Of a stretch of 64,000 bases of DNA, positions 9,944-17,343 are shown one piece after another. The notes beneath the pieces were generated by a model that searched no databases, had not been told where the DNA came from, and saw only the letters and a program-made list of their open reading frames with translations. The translations under genes were made by a program, and so were the position numbers. Position 1 is the first letter of the stretch; each line of letters starts with the position of its first letter. Source of the stretch: Pseudarthrobacter oxydans (GTDB lineage: Bacteria; Actinomycetota; Actinomycetes; Actinomycetales; Micrococcaceae); assembly GCF_013314975.1 (NCBI RefSeq), contig NZ_JABTYH010000003.1, positions 165,371 to 229,370 of the forward strand, in the 5' to 3' direction.

Positions 9944-11050
9944 GTGAAAGACGAAACACCGGCCCGCGCCAAGAGCGCCGAGCCGCAGCCGGAACCCCAC
10001 CTGGACACGTCCGGGGACTCCGACGAGCCCGCGTTTTCCTGGCTGAACCCCGCCGGGAAGGGCTCCGGTCCAGCAGCGGGGTCTTCCGCGTCACCCGCTG
10101 CCCCTTCGCCTGCTGACAGCCCGGCCGCTGCATCATCCACCGCCGGCGGCGGCTCCACCGTGAACGGGCCCATCCAGCCGGAGAGCAGGGCGGACCGGAA
10201 AGCCGCCGAAGCCGCCGCTGAGGCGCCCGGGGAGGACAGTTCCCCGGTTTTCAAGGAACCGCTCCCTACCTCCGCGCTGCAGGTCCGCCCGCCGGAGGAA
10301 GAGGTGGAACGCCGCAATGCCCAGCGGGAGAGTGCCGCCAACGCCAAGCCTGTGGCGCCCCGGGTGATGCAGGTGCTGCTCGCCGTCTTCTTCCCGCTGG
10401 TCCTGCTCATCCTGGCTGTCAGGGCGGTGACCAGCCCGCTGTTCCTGTGGGTGGAGTACAACCGGCCCGGGTTCCCCGGCGACGGGTACGGGTTCAGCAC
10501 GGACGACCGGATGACCTACGGCTCCTACGCCGTGGACTACCTGAGCAACTGGTCCGGCCCGCGCTACCTCGGGGACCTGGTGCACCGCAGTGGCGACAAG
10601 CTGTTCAAGGACGGCGAGGTGAGCCACATGGCGGACGTCAAACTGGTGATCCTGTCCACGTTCGGTGCCGGCGTCCTGCTGGTCCTGTTCAGCATTGTGG
10701 CCATCCTTTACCTCCGCAAGCGAAGCACGGGTGGAGTCCGGAGGGGCCTGTTCGCCGGCTCCATCGTCACCCTGGTCATCATCCTGGGCCTGGGCACCCT
10801 GGCAGTGCTGGGCTGGCAGCAGTTCTTTACCGAGTTCCACCGCATCTTCTTCGCCGACGGGTCCTGGACGTTCAGCCTGGACGACACCCTGATCCGGTTG
10901 TTCCCCGGCCAGTTCTGGATTGATGCCGGCATGGTCATAGCAGGCCTGGTGCTGCTGGCTTCACTCGTGACCCTGGTCCTCACCTGGCCCACCCGCCGGC
11001 GGCGTGGCCTGGCCAAGGACGTGGCAGCACCGGCGGCGGTTGAGGAGTAG
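9944..11050 (+). CDS. TIGR01906 (DUF1461) family integral membrane protein
   Basis: 368 residues from a GTG. The first 130 residues are a Pro/Ala/Ser/Glu-rich, probably disordered cytoplasmic tail. Four membrane segments follow (about 140-160, 235-255, 270-290 and 325-345). The loops carry LSNWSGPRYLGDLVH, EVSHMADVK and the family's DGSWTFSLDDTLIRLFP followed by FWIDAG. The function of the family is unknown. A TAGGCT -10 near 9872 gives a leader of about 65 nt. Convergent with the acyl-CoA ligase gene. Confidence 0.85.
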   Translation: MKDETPARAKSAEPQPEPHLDTSGDSDEPAFSWLNPAGKGSGPAAGSSASPAAPSPADSPAAASSTAGGGSTVNGPIQPESRADRKAAEAAAEAPGEDSSPVFKEPLPTSALQVRPPEEEVERRNAQRESAANAKPVAPRVMQVLLAVFFPLVLLILAVRAVTSPLFLWVEYNRPGFPGDGYGFSTDDRMTYGSYAVDYLSNWSGPRYLGDLVHRSGDKLFKDGEVSHMADVKLVILSTFGAGVLLVLFSIVAILYLRKRSTGGVRRGLFAGSIVTLVIILGLGTLAVLGWQQFFTEFHRIFFADGSWTFSLDDTLIRLFPGQFWIDAGMVIAGLVLLASLVTLVLTWPTRRRRGLAKDVAAPAAVEE

Positions 11051-11088
11051 GTCCCGCAGCGTTGCGGGCGCGGCCGGGGGACTGCGCC

Positions 11089-12918
11089 CTAGGAGTAGAG
11101 TTTGGCGATCTCACCGGCGTAGTCGCGCACGACGGCGGCCCGCTTCAGTTTGAGGGACGGCGTCAGGTGTCCTGACTCCACGGTGAACTGGACGTCAAGG
11201 AGCGAGAAGCTGCGGATGGACTCTGCCTTGGACACGAGCAGGTTGGCGTGGTCCACCGCCTCCTGGACTGCCGCAAGGATTTCCGGATCGCTGACCGCGT
11301 CACCCGCTGCAAGGGCGGGCAGGCCGCGTTCGGACCGCCAGTTGTCCACGCCCTCCGGGTCCAGCGTCACCAGGGCCGAGACAAAGGGTTTGCCGTCGCC
11401 CACCACCACGGCATGGCCTACCAGCTGGTGGGCACGGATCGTCTCCTCGAGCGGGCCCGGCGCCACGTTCTTGCCGCCTGCGGTGACCAGCAGGTCCTTC
11501 TTGCGGCCGGTGACGGTGAGGAACCCCTGTGCATCGAGTTCCCCGAGGTCACCGGTCCGGAAAAACCCGTCAACGAAGGCCTCAGCGTTCGCGGCCCGGT
11601 TGTTGTGGTACCCCTTGAAGACGCCAATCCCCTTGACCAGGATCTCGCCATCTCCCGCCACCCGGATGGTGGTGCCCGGGACCGGGATGCCCACTGAGCC
11701 CACGCGCGTCCTGGCCGGTGTGTTGGCCGTGCACGGTGCCGTGGTTTCGGTCAGTCCGTAGCCCTCCAGCACGGGGATCCCGGCGCCGCGGAAAAAGTGG
11801 GCGTCATCAAGGGACAGGGGACTGGCACCGGATACGGTGTACCCCACCTGCCCGCCCAGGGCCTGCCGAAGCCGGGGATACAGCAGCCGGTCGAAGAGTG
11901 CGTGCCGTACACGGCAGAGCAGCCCGGGCCCGTCGCCCTGGCCACGATTGCGCAGGTCTTCTTCCCGCGAGTACTCCATGGCGGTCTCTGATGCAGCCTT
12001 GAACAGCCGGGCCTTGCCCGCCAGCGCTGCCTTGTGGGCAGCGGTAGCCCGGACTTTCTCGAAGATCCGCGGCACCACCAGCAGGAACGTGGGGCGGAAC
12101 GAGCCCAGGTCCTCCAGGAGCTGCGCCGCCCCCGGTGTGTGTCCCAGGGTGGCCCCGGCGGTGAGGCAGACCACCTGCACGGCGCGGGCCAGGACGTGTG
12201 CCAGCGGAAGGAACATCAGGGTGCGTGCCTGGTCCTGCAGCAGCAGCTCCGGAAGGAACGCCACGATGTTCTTTGCCACCAGGGCGAAGTTCCCGTGGGT
12301 AATCTCGCAGCCCTTGGGATTGCCTGTGGTGCCTGAGGTGTAAACGAGGGAGGCGACATCGTCCAGCCCGGCCTGGCTGCGGTGTCGTTCAAGCTCCGCG
12401 TCCGTGACTCCGGTGCCGGCAGCGGCGAGGCTGGCAAGGTCCGGCGCTTCGCCGTCGTAATCCATCCTCACCACGTTGACGAGCCGGTCCCGAAGGAGGT
12501 CGGAGCCGGCCAGGACATCGGAGACCAGGGCCACAAGGCTGCGGTCCCCGGCAAAGACGCGGCGCACCCCCGCGTCCTGGATGATCCACTCCACCTGGCG
12601 GGCGGAGGATGTTTCGTAAATGGGGACCGTCACCGCGCCGGCGAACCAGATGGCGAAATCGACCAGGGTCCACTCGTAGGATGTGGGTGACATGACCGCC
12701 ACCTTGTCGCCGGGCTCGATGCCGCCGGCAATCAGGCCCTTGGCCAGGGCGCTGACGTCCTGCAGGAACTTCGCGGCCGTGACATCCACCCAGCCGTTCG
12801 GGCCCTTTCGCCGGTACAGGGCATGGGCAGGTTTGGCGGCATGCTGCTCCAGAAGCAGGTCGGTCACGTTGCTGGCGGCGTCAAGCTCAACCAGCAGTTC
12901 GGTGCTTGCTTCTCTCAC
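11089..12918 (-). CDS. Long-chain fatty-acid--CoA ligase (AMP-forming)
   Basis: 609 residues from the GTG at 12918, which has GGAG 8 nt upstream; the longer frame to 12978 would run into the neighbouring gene's spacer. The AMP-binding motif YTSGTTGNPKGCEITHGN lies near 175, with GYGLTETTAP, the FFRTGDLGELDAQGFLTVTG block and GRKKDLLVTAGGKNVAPGPL toward the C-terminus. These are the adenylation motifs of FadD15/FadD-type enzymes that activate fatty acids to acyl-CoA with ATP. Cytoplasmic or membrane-peripheral. The O-mannosyltransferase gene lies just upstream on the same strand, but I see no functional link. Confidence 0.93.
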   Translation of the reverse strand: MREASTELLVELDAASNVTDLLLEQHAAKPAHALYRRKGPNGWVDVTAAKFLQDVSALAKGLIAGGIEPGDKVAVMSPTSYEWTLVDFAIWFAGAVTVPIYETSSARQVEWIIQDAGVRRVFAGDRSLVALVSDVLAGSDLLRDRLVNVVRMDYDGEAPDLASLAAAGTGVTDAELERHRSQAGLDDVASLVYTSGTTGNPKGCEITHGNFALVAKNIVAFLPELLLQDQARTLMFLPLAHVLARAVQVVCLTAGATLGHTPGAAQLLEDLGSFRPTFLLVVPRIFEKVRATAAHKAALAGKARLFKAASETAMEYSREEDLRNRGQGDGPGLLCRVRHALFDRLLYPRLRQALGGQVGYTVSGASPLSLDDAHFFRGAGIPVLEGYGLTETTAPCTANTPARTRVGSVGIPVPGTTIRVAGDGEILVKGIGVFKGYHNNRAANAEAFVDGFFRTGDLGELDAQGFLTVTGRKKDLLVTAGGKNVAPGPLEETIRAHQLVGHAVVVGDGKPFVSALVTLDPEGVDNWRSERGLPALAAGDAVSDPEILAAVQEAVDHANLLVSKAESIRSFSLLDVQFTVESGHLTPSLKLKRAAVVRDYAGEIAKLYS

Positions 12919-12984
12919 AGCAGGTCTCCGTTCCGCTGCCACGCCGCGGCAGCGGCTCAGTTGGGGGTCTGATGCCATCCTGCC

Positions 12985-14703
12985 CTAGATCCAGGACGGC
13001 ATCCACATCCGGACTTTCCAGGCGTCGTAGGGAATGGTTTCCGCGGCCCAGACAGGATAGAAGAATGCCGACAGCAGGATTGCCGCAGCGATGAACAGTG
13101 CCACCAGGTACAGCCCTGACCGGCGGCGCCAGGGCGGGTCGGAGGCCCTGCCCAGGACGAGGCCCAGGCAGTACACGAGCGCCAGAATGAGGAACGGCTC
13201 GAAGGACACCGCGTAGAAGTAGAACATGGTCCGTTCGGGGTACAGGAACCACGGCAGGTAGCCTGCGCCCACACCGGCCAGTATGGCGCCGGCACGCCAG
13301 TCCCGCCGCCCGGCCCACCAGAACAGCAGGACCACCAGGGAAATAACGGCGCCCCACCAGATCAGCGGATTTCCCACGGACAGGATGGCCGAGGTGCATT
13401 TTTCCACCGCGCAGCCGGGACTGCCCTGCGGCGGAGTCTCGTAAAAGAACGACGTCGGCCTGCCAAGTACCAGCCAGCTCCATGCGCTTGCCTCGTACGG
13501 GTGGTCCGATCCAAGGCCCTGGTGGAAGGTGTAGGCCTCCCGGTGGTAGTGCGCCAGCGAGCGGACGGCGTCCGGCAGCCAGTCCCATCCGGGGGAGGCG
13601 TTGCTTTGCGCCCACCGGCGGAAGTAAGCATTCTCGGACCGGAACCAGCCGGTCCACGATGCCGCGTACACCAGCCCGGCCACCGGCACCATGCTGATGA
13701 ACGCCGGAATCCCGTCCTTGATGATGCCGCCGCTGATCCAGCCCCGGATACCGGCAACCCGCCGGGCGTTGAGGTCCCACAGGACCGTGAGGAGTCCGAA
13801 CCCGGCAAGGAAGAACAAACCAGACCATTTGGTCCCGACGGCGAGCCCCAGGCAGATCCCCGCCGCCACGCGCCACCAGCGGATCCCCAGCCACGGACCG
13901 GACAGCAGCTGTCCCGTCGTCGGACGCCCTCCGTTGTCGGCGGCGGCGCGCGCCAGCCGGAGCGCCAGCCGGCGCCGGCCGCTGTCCCGGTCCAGCAGCA
14001 GGGCCCCGAAGGCGGCCAGGACCCAGAACATCAGGAAGATATCCAGCAGCGACGTCCGGGACATCACCAGGTGGTGGCCGTCCACCGCAAGGAGGAGCCC
14101 GGCCGCCCCCGCCAGGGGAAGCGACCGGAAGAGCTTCAGGGCAATCAGGGACAGGAGCAGGATGGACAGTGTGCCGGTCAGGGCTGCTGCGAAGCGCCAG
14201 CCAAAAGGGTTGTCCGGGCCGAAGATCCCCATGCCGGCGGCGATCATCCACTTGCCCACGGGCGGATGGACCACGTACTCGGGGGAGTCCAGCAGCACAC
14301 CAGGGTTTCCGGCGTTGAACGCGTCATTGGCTTTGTCCGGCCAGCCGCGCTCGTAGCCGCTGACCAGGTAGGAGTATGCGTCTTTGACGTAGTACGTTTC
14401 GTCGAAGACCAGCTTGGGCGGGGCCTCAAGCCGGACGAACCTGAGGATCCCGCCGGCAAGGGCGGTCAGGACGGGGACCAGCAGGAACCACAGCCTCAGC
14501 GACGGCGGGTAGTCGCGCCATCCGCGGGCGCTGCCGAGGAGCCGTGCCAGCAGCGATTCGACCGTGAAGGCGTCGGCGGGGCGGCTGACCCAGGGCCGGC
14601 GGGGGGAACTGCCCGAACCGCCTGCTGTCCTCCCGGTTTCATCACCGGAGGCCGCGGGGGCGGCCTGTCCGGTCCCGCCCGGCCGCGTCGAGGTCTGCGT
14701 CAC
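12985..14703 (-). CDS. pmt: Dolichyl-phosphate-mannose--protein O-mannosyltransferase (PMT family)
   Basis: 572 residues from a GTG. A Pro/Ser-rich N-terminal tail is followed by a GT-C fold with about ten membrane segments. The first outer loop has the acidic pair in APPKLVFDETYYVKDAYSYL, followed by VVHPPVGKWMIAAGMGIFG; the C-terminal loops include YPERTMFYFYAVSFEPFLIL and the end FYPVWAAETIPYDAWKVRMW. The family moves mannose from a polyprenyl-phosphate carrier to Ser/Thr of secreted proteins (known for M. tuberculosis Rv1002c). It is divergent from rsmI, as in M. tuberculosis, with leaderless promoters facing each other. Confidence 0.93.
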   Translation of the reverse strand: MTQTSTRPGGTGQAAPAASGDETGRTAGGSGSSPRRPWVSRPADAFTVESLLARLLGSARGWRDYPPSLRLWFLLVPVLTALAGGILRFVRLEAPPKLVFDETYYVKDAYSYLVSGYERGWPDKANDAFNAGNPGVLLDSPEYVVHPPVGKWMIAAGMGIFGPDNPFGWRFAAALTGTLSILLLSLIALKLFRSLPLAGAAGLLLAVDGHHLVMSRTSLLDIFLMFWVLAAFGALLLDRDSGRRRLALRLARAAADNGGRPTTGQLLSGPWLGIRWWRVAAGICLGLAVGTKWSGLFFLAGFGLLTVLWDLNARRVAGIRGWISGGIIKDGIPAFISMVPVAGLVYAASWTGWFRSENAYFRRWAQSNASPGWDWLPDAVRSLAHYHREAYTFHQGLGSDHPYEASAWSWLVLGRPTSFFYETPPQGSPGCAVEKCTSAILSVGNPLIWWGAVISLVVLLFWWAGRRDWRAGAILAGVGAGYLPWFLYPERTMFYFYAVSFEPFLILALVYCLGLVLGRASDPPWRRRSGLYLVALFIAAAILLSAFFYPVWAAETIPYDAWKVRMWMPSWI

Positions 14704-14715
14704 CAGCCCATGCTA
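14704..14715 (-). promoter_or_regulatory. -10 element for a leaderless pmt transcript
   Basis: On the minus strand TAGCAT (complement of 14710-14715) ends 6 nt before the GTG at 14703. Confidence 0.5.
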
Positions 14716-14745
14716 CCGTTTGCGGCCGGCGGTCCCCGGCAGCAG

Positions 14746-14757
14746 TAGGCTGATGGC
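14746..14757 (+). promoter_or_regulatory. -10 element for a leaderless rsmI transcript
   Basis: TAGGCT at 14746-14751 is followed by 6 nt and then the GTG at 14758. The whole pmt-rsmI intergenic region is only 54 bp, so the two promoters share it. Confidence 0.55.
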
Positions 14758-15633
14758 GTGGACCCTAACCCCAGCACCCTTCCTGATTCCGGCCCGGCAC
14801 CTGCGGGGCGCATCGTGCTCGCCGCCACCCCGATCGGGAACACCGGTGACGCTTCCGCGCGGCTGGTGGAACTGCTGGGAACCGCGGACATCGTGGCAGC
14901 CGAGGACACCCGCCGCCTCCACCGGCTGGTCCAGAGCCTGGGCGTCACCGTGGCCGGGCGGGTCATCAGCTACCACGAGCACAACGAGGCCACCAAGACG
15001 GCCGAGCTGCTGGCACAGGTGCAGGCAGGAAGCACCCTGGTCATGGTTACCGACGCCGGGATGCCCTCGGTTTCGGACCCGGGCTTCCGCCTGGTTGAAG
15101 GGGCGGTCGCGGCCGGCCTCACAGTGACGGCCGTCCCGGGGCCGTCAGCGGTACTCACCGCCCTGGCGTTGTCCGGCCTGCCCACGGACCGCTTCTGCTT
15201 TGAAGGGTTCCTTCCGCGGAAGGCCGGTGAGAGGGCGTCGCGGCTGGCCGAGCTTGCGGGGGAGCGCAGGACCATGGTGTTCTTCGAGGCACCGCACCGG
15301 CTGGAGGTGATGCTGCGGGCGCTGCGCGAACGGTTCGGACCGGACCGTCCCGTCGCCGTCTGCCGTGAACTGACCAAAACATATGAAGAGGTCATCCGCG
15401 GCACGCTCAGTGAACTATTGGTGTGGGCGGAAAGCACGGAGATCAGGGGCGAGATCGCCGTCGTCCTTGGCGGGGCGCCGGAAAAGGCGCCCGGGACGCC
15501 GGAGGACCATGTGGCCGCCGTGAACGAACTCGTGGCCCAGGGCATCCGGCTCAAGGAAGCGGTGGCAGCGGTGGCCGAGGACGTCCGGGTGAGCAAACGG
15601 GAACTGTACTCCGCTGTGCTGGCGGCCCGCTGA
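14758..15633 (+). CDS. rsmI: 16S rRNA (cytidine(1402)-2'-O)-methyltransferase
   Basis: 291 residues. RsmI methylates the 2'-O of C1402 in the decoding centre of 16S rRNA using SAM. The N-terminal motif VLAATPIGNTGDASARLVEL, then VAAEDTRRLHRL, the VTDAGMPSVSDPGFRLVEGA block, VPGPSAVLTALALSGLPT and EAPHRLEVMLRAL are all diagnostic for the YraL/RsmI branch of tetrapyrrole-methylase-fold enzymes. The C-terminal domain ends in KEAVAAVAEDVRVSKRELY. Leaderless start at GTG. Confidence 0.96.
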   Translation: MDPNPSTLPDSGPAPAGRIVLAATPIGNTGDASARLVELLGTADIVAAEDTRRLHRLVQSLGVTVAGRVISYHEHNEATKTAELLAQVQAGSTLVMVTDAGMPSVSDPGFRLVEGAVAAGLTVTAVPGPSAVLTALALSGLPTDRFCFEGFLPRKAGERASRLAELAGERRTMVFFEAPHRLEVMLRALRERFGPDRPVAVCRELTKTYEEVIRGTLSELLVWAESTEIRGEIAVVLGGAPEKAPGTPEDHVAAVNELVAQGIRLKEAVAAVAEDVRVSKRELYSAVLAAR

Positions 15634-15659
15634 CCGTCCCCGCAAACGATGCCCGATCC

Positions 15660-15677
15660 GCTGTGCAGCTGCACAGC
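15660..15677. promoter_or_regulatory. Perfect 18-bp palindrome upstream of gabD, candidate operator
   Basis: GCTGTGCAG is followed directly by its exact complement CTGCACAGC with no spacer. The palindrome lies about 55 bp upstream of a TAGTCT -10 (15732-15737) and has no T run, which favours a protein-binding site over a terminator. No regulator gene is adjacent. Confidence 0.45.
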
Positions 15678-15818
15678 AGCGCCATGATGCGGCAGTGCGC
15701 AACGGCGTAGACCAGCCGGAAGCCGCCGCAGTAGTCTGGCAGTAATTCAGCCTGTATGGGCCCGGTCACTCCGGCCGCCGCCAAGGGCTGCACCAACCCT
15801 ACTGACGAGGGAGTCATC

Positions 15819-17318
15819 GTGACTGTCACTGCACAGCCGGCCGTTTCCGCAGACCGCGAAAGCGCCCTTCTGGCCTCTGTCCCCACTGGCCTGCTCATCA
15901 ACGGTGAATGGCGGGACGCCATCTCCGGGAAGACCTTCGACGTCGAGGATCCCGCCACCGGGAAGGTGCTCTTGAGCCTTGCCGACGCCGGTGCCGAGGA
16001 TGGCAAGGCCGCCCTGGACGCTGCCGCCGCGGCCCAGGATTCCTGGGCCAAGGTGCCCCCGCGCGAACGGGGCGAGATCCTCCGCCGCGCGTTCGAGCTC
16101 GTCACCGAACGCGCCGAGGACTTCGCGCTGCTGATGACCATGGAAATGGGCAAACCGCTGGCCGAAGCCCGCGGTGAGGTCACGTACGGTGCCGAGTTCC
16201 TGCGCTGGTTCTCCGAGGAAGCAGTGCGTGCGTTCGGCCGCTACTCGGTGTCCCCGGACGGCAAGTCCCGCCTGCTGGTGACCAAGAAGCCGGTGGGCCC
16301 CTGCCTGCTGATCACGCCGTGGAACTTCCCGCTGGCCATGGCAACCCGCAAGATCGCCCCGGCCGTCGCCGCAGGCTGCACCATGGTCCTGAAGTCCGCG
16401 AACCTCACCCCGCTGACCTCCCAGCTGTTCGCCGCCGTCATGATGGAGGCCGGCCTGCCCGCCGGTGTCCTGAACGTCATCCCCACCTCTACCGCTGGTG
16501 CCACCACCGGCCCGCTGATCAAGGATTCCCGGCTCCGGAAGCTCTCCTTCACCGGGTCCACCGAGGTGGGCCGCCGCCTGCTCTCCGACGCCTCCGAAAC
16601 CGTCCTGCGCACCTCCATGGAACTGGGCGGCAACGCACCGTTCCTGGTCTTCGAGGACGCCGACATCGATGCCGCCGTCGCCGGTGCCATGCTCGCCAAG
16701 CTCCGCAACATGGGCGAGGCCTGCACGGCAGCGAACCGGTTCATCGTGCACGAATCCGTCGCGGCCGAGTTCGCGGAGAAGTTCGCCGCAAAGATGAAGG
16801 ACATGACCACCGCCCGCGGCACCGAGCCGGAGTCCAAGGTGGGCCCGCTGATCGACGCGAAGAGCCGGGACAAGGTCCACGAACTCGTCTCCGACGCCGT
16901 GGCCTCCGGCGCCACAGCCGTCCTGGGCGGCGGGCCGGTGGAAGGCCCGGGCTACTTCTACCAGCCCACCATCCTCTCCGGCGTCACCGAAGGCACCCGC
17001 ATCCTGTCCGAGGAAATCTTCGGACCGGTCGCGCCCATCATCACCTTCAGCTCAGAGGATGACGCGGTGCGCCTGGCCAACAACACCGAATACGGACTGG
17101 TGGCCTACGTCTTCACCAAGGACCTGAACCGGGGCATCCGGATGGGCGAACGCCTCGAAACCGGCATGCTCGGCCTGAACGCAGGCGTCATCTCCAACGC
17201 CGCGGCACCCTTCGGCGGCGTCAAGCAGTCCGGCCTGGGACGCGAGGGCGGCCTCGAAGGCATCGAGGAATACCTCTACACCCAGTACATCGGCATCGCA
17301 GACCCCTACGCCGGATAA
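15819..17318 (+). CDS. gabD: NAD(P)-dependent succinate-semialdehyde dehydrogenase
   Basis: 499 residues from the GTG at 15819, which has GAGGGAG 6 nt upstream; a frame start at 15756 lacks a ribosome site. Aldehyde dehydrogenase motifs in order: NGEWRDAISGKTF, ITPWNFPLAMATRKIAPAVA, FTGSTEVGRRLL, the Glu motif MELGGNAPFLVFEDADID, the catalytic Cys in NMGEACTAANRF and EEIFGPVAPI. The family oxidises succinate semialdehyde to succinate, for example in GABA breakdown. The substrate is inferred from overall similarity, and no GABA aminotransferase gene is adjacent. Convergent with the transglutaminase operon. Confidence 0.88.
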   Translation: MTVTAQPAVSADRESALLASVPTGLLINGEWRDAISGKTFDVEDPATGKVLLSLADAGAEDGKAALDAAAAAQDSWAKVPPRERGEILRRAFELVTERAEDFALLMTMEMGKPLAEARGEVTYGAEFLRWFSEEAVRAFGRYSVSPDGKSRLLVTKKPVGPCLLITPWNFPLAMATRKIAPAVAAGCTMVLKSANLTPLTSQLFAAVMMEAGLPAGVLNVIPTSTAGATTGPLIKDSRLRKLSFTGSTEVGRRLLSDASETVLRTSMELGGNAPFLVFEDADIDAAVAGAMLAKLRNMGEACTAANRFIVHESVAAEFAEKFAAKMKDMTTARGTEPESKVGPLIDAKSRDKVHELVSDAVASGATAVLGGGPVEGPGYFYQPTILSGVTEGTRILSEEIFGPVAPIITFSSEDDAVRLANNTEYGLVAYVFTKDLNRGIRMGERLETGMLGLNAGVISNAAAPFGGVKQSGLGREGGLEGIEEYLYTQYIGIADPYAG

Positions 17319-17343
17319 CGCCCGGATCAGGCAAAGCGGCCGG

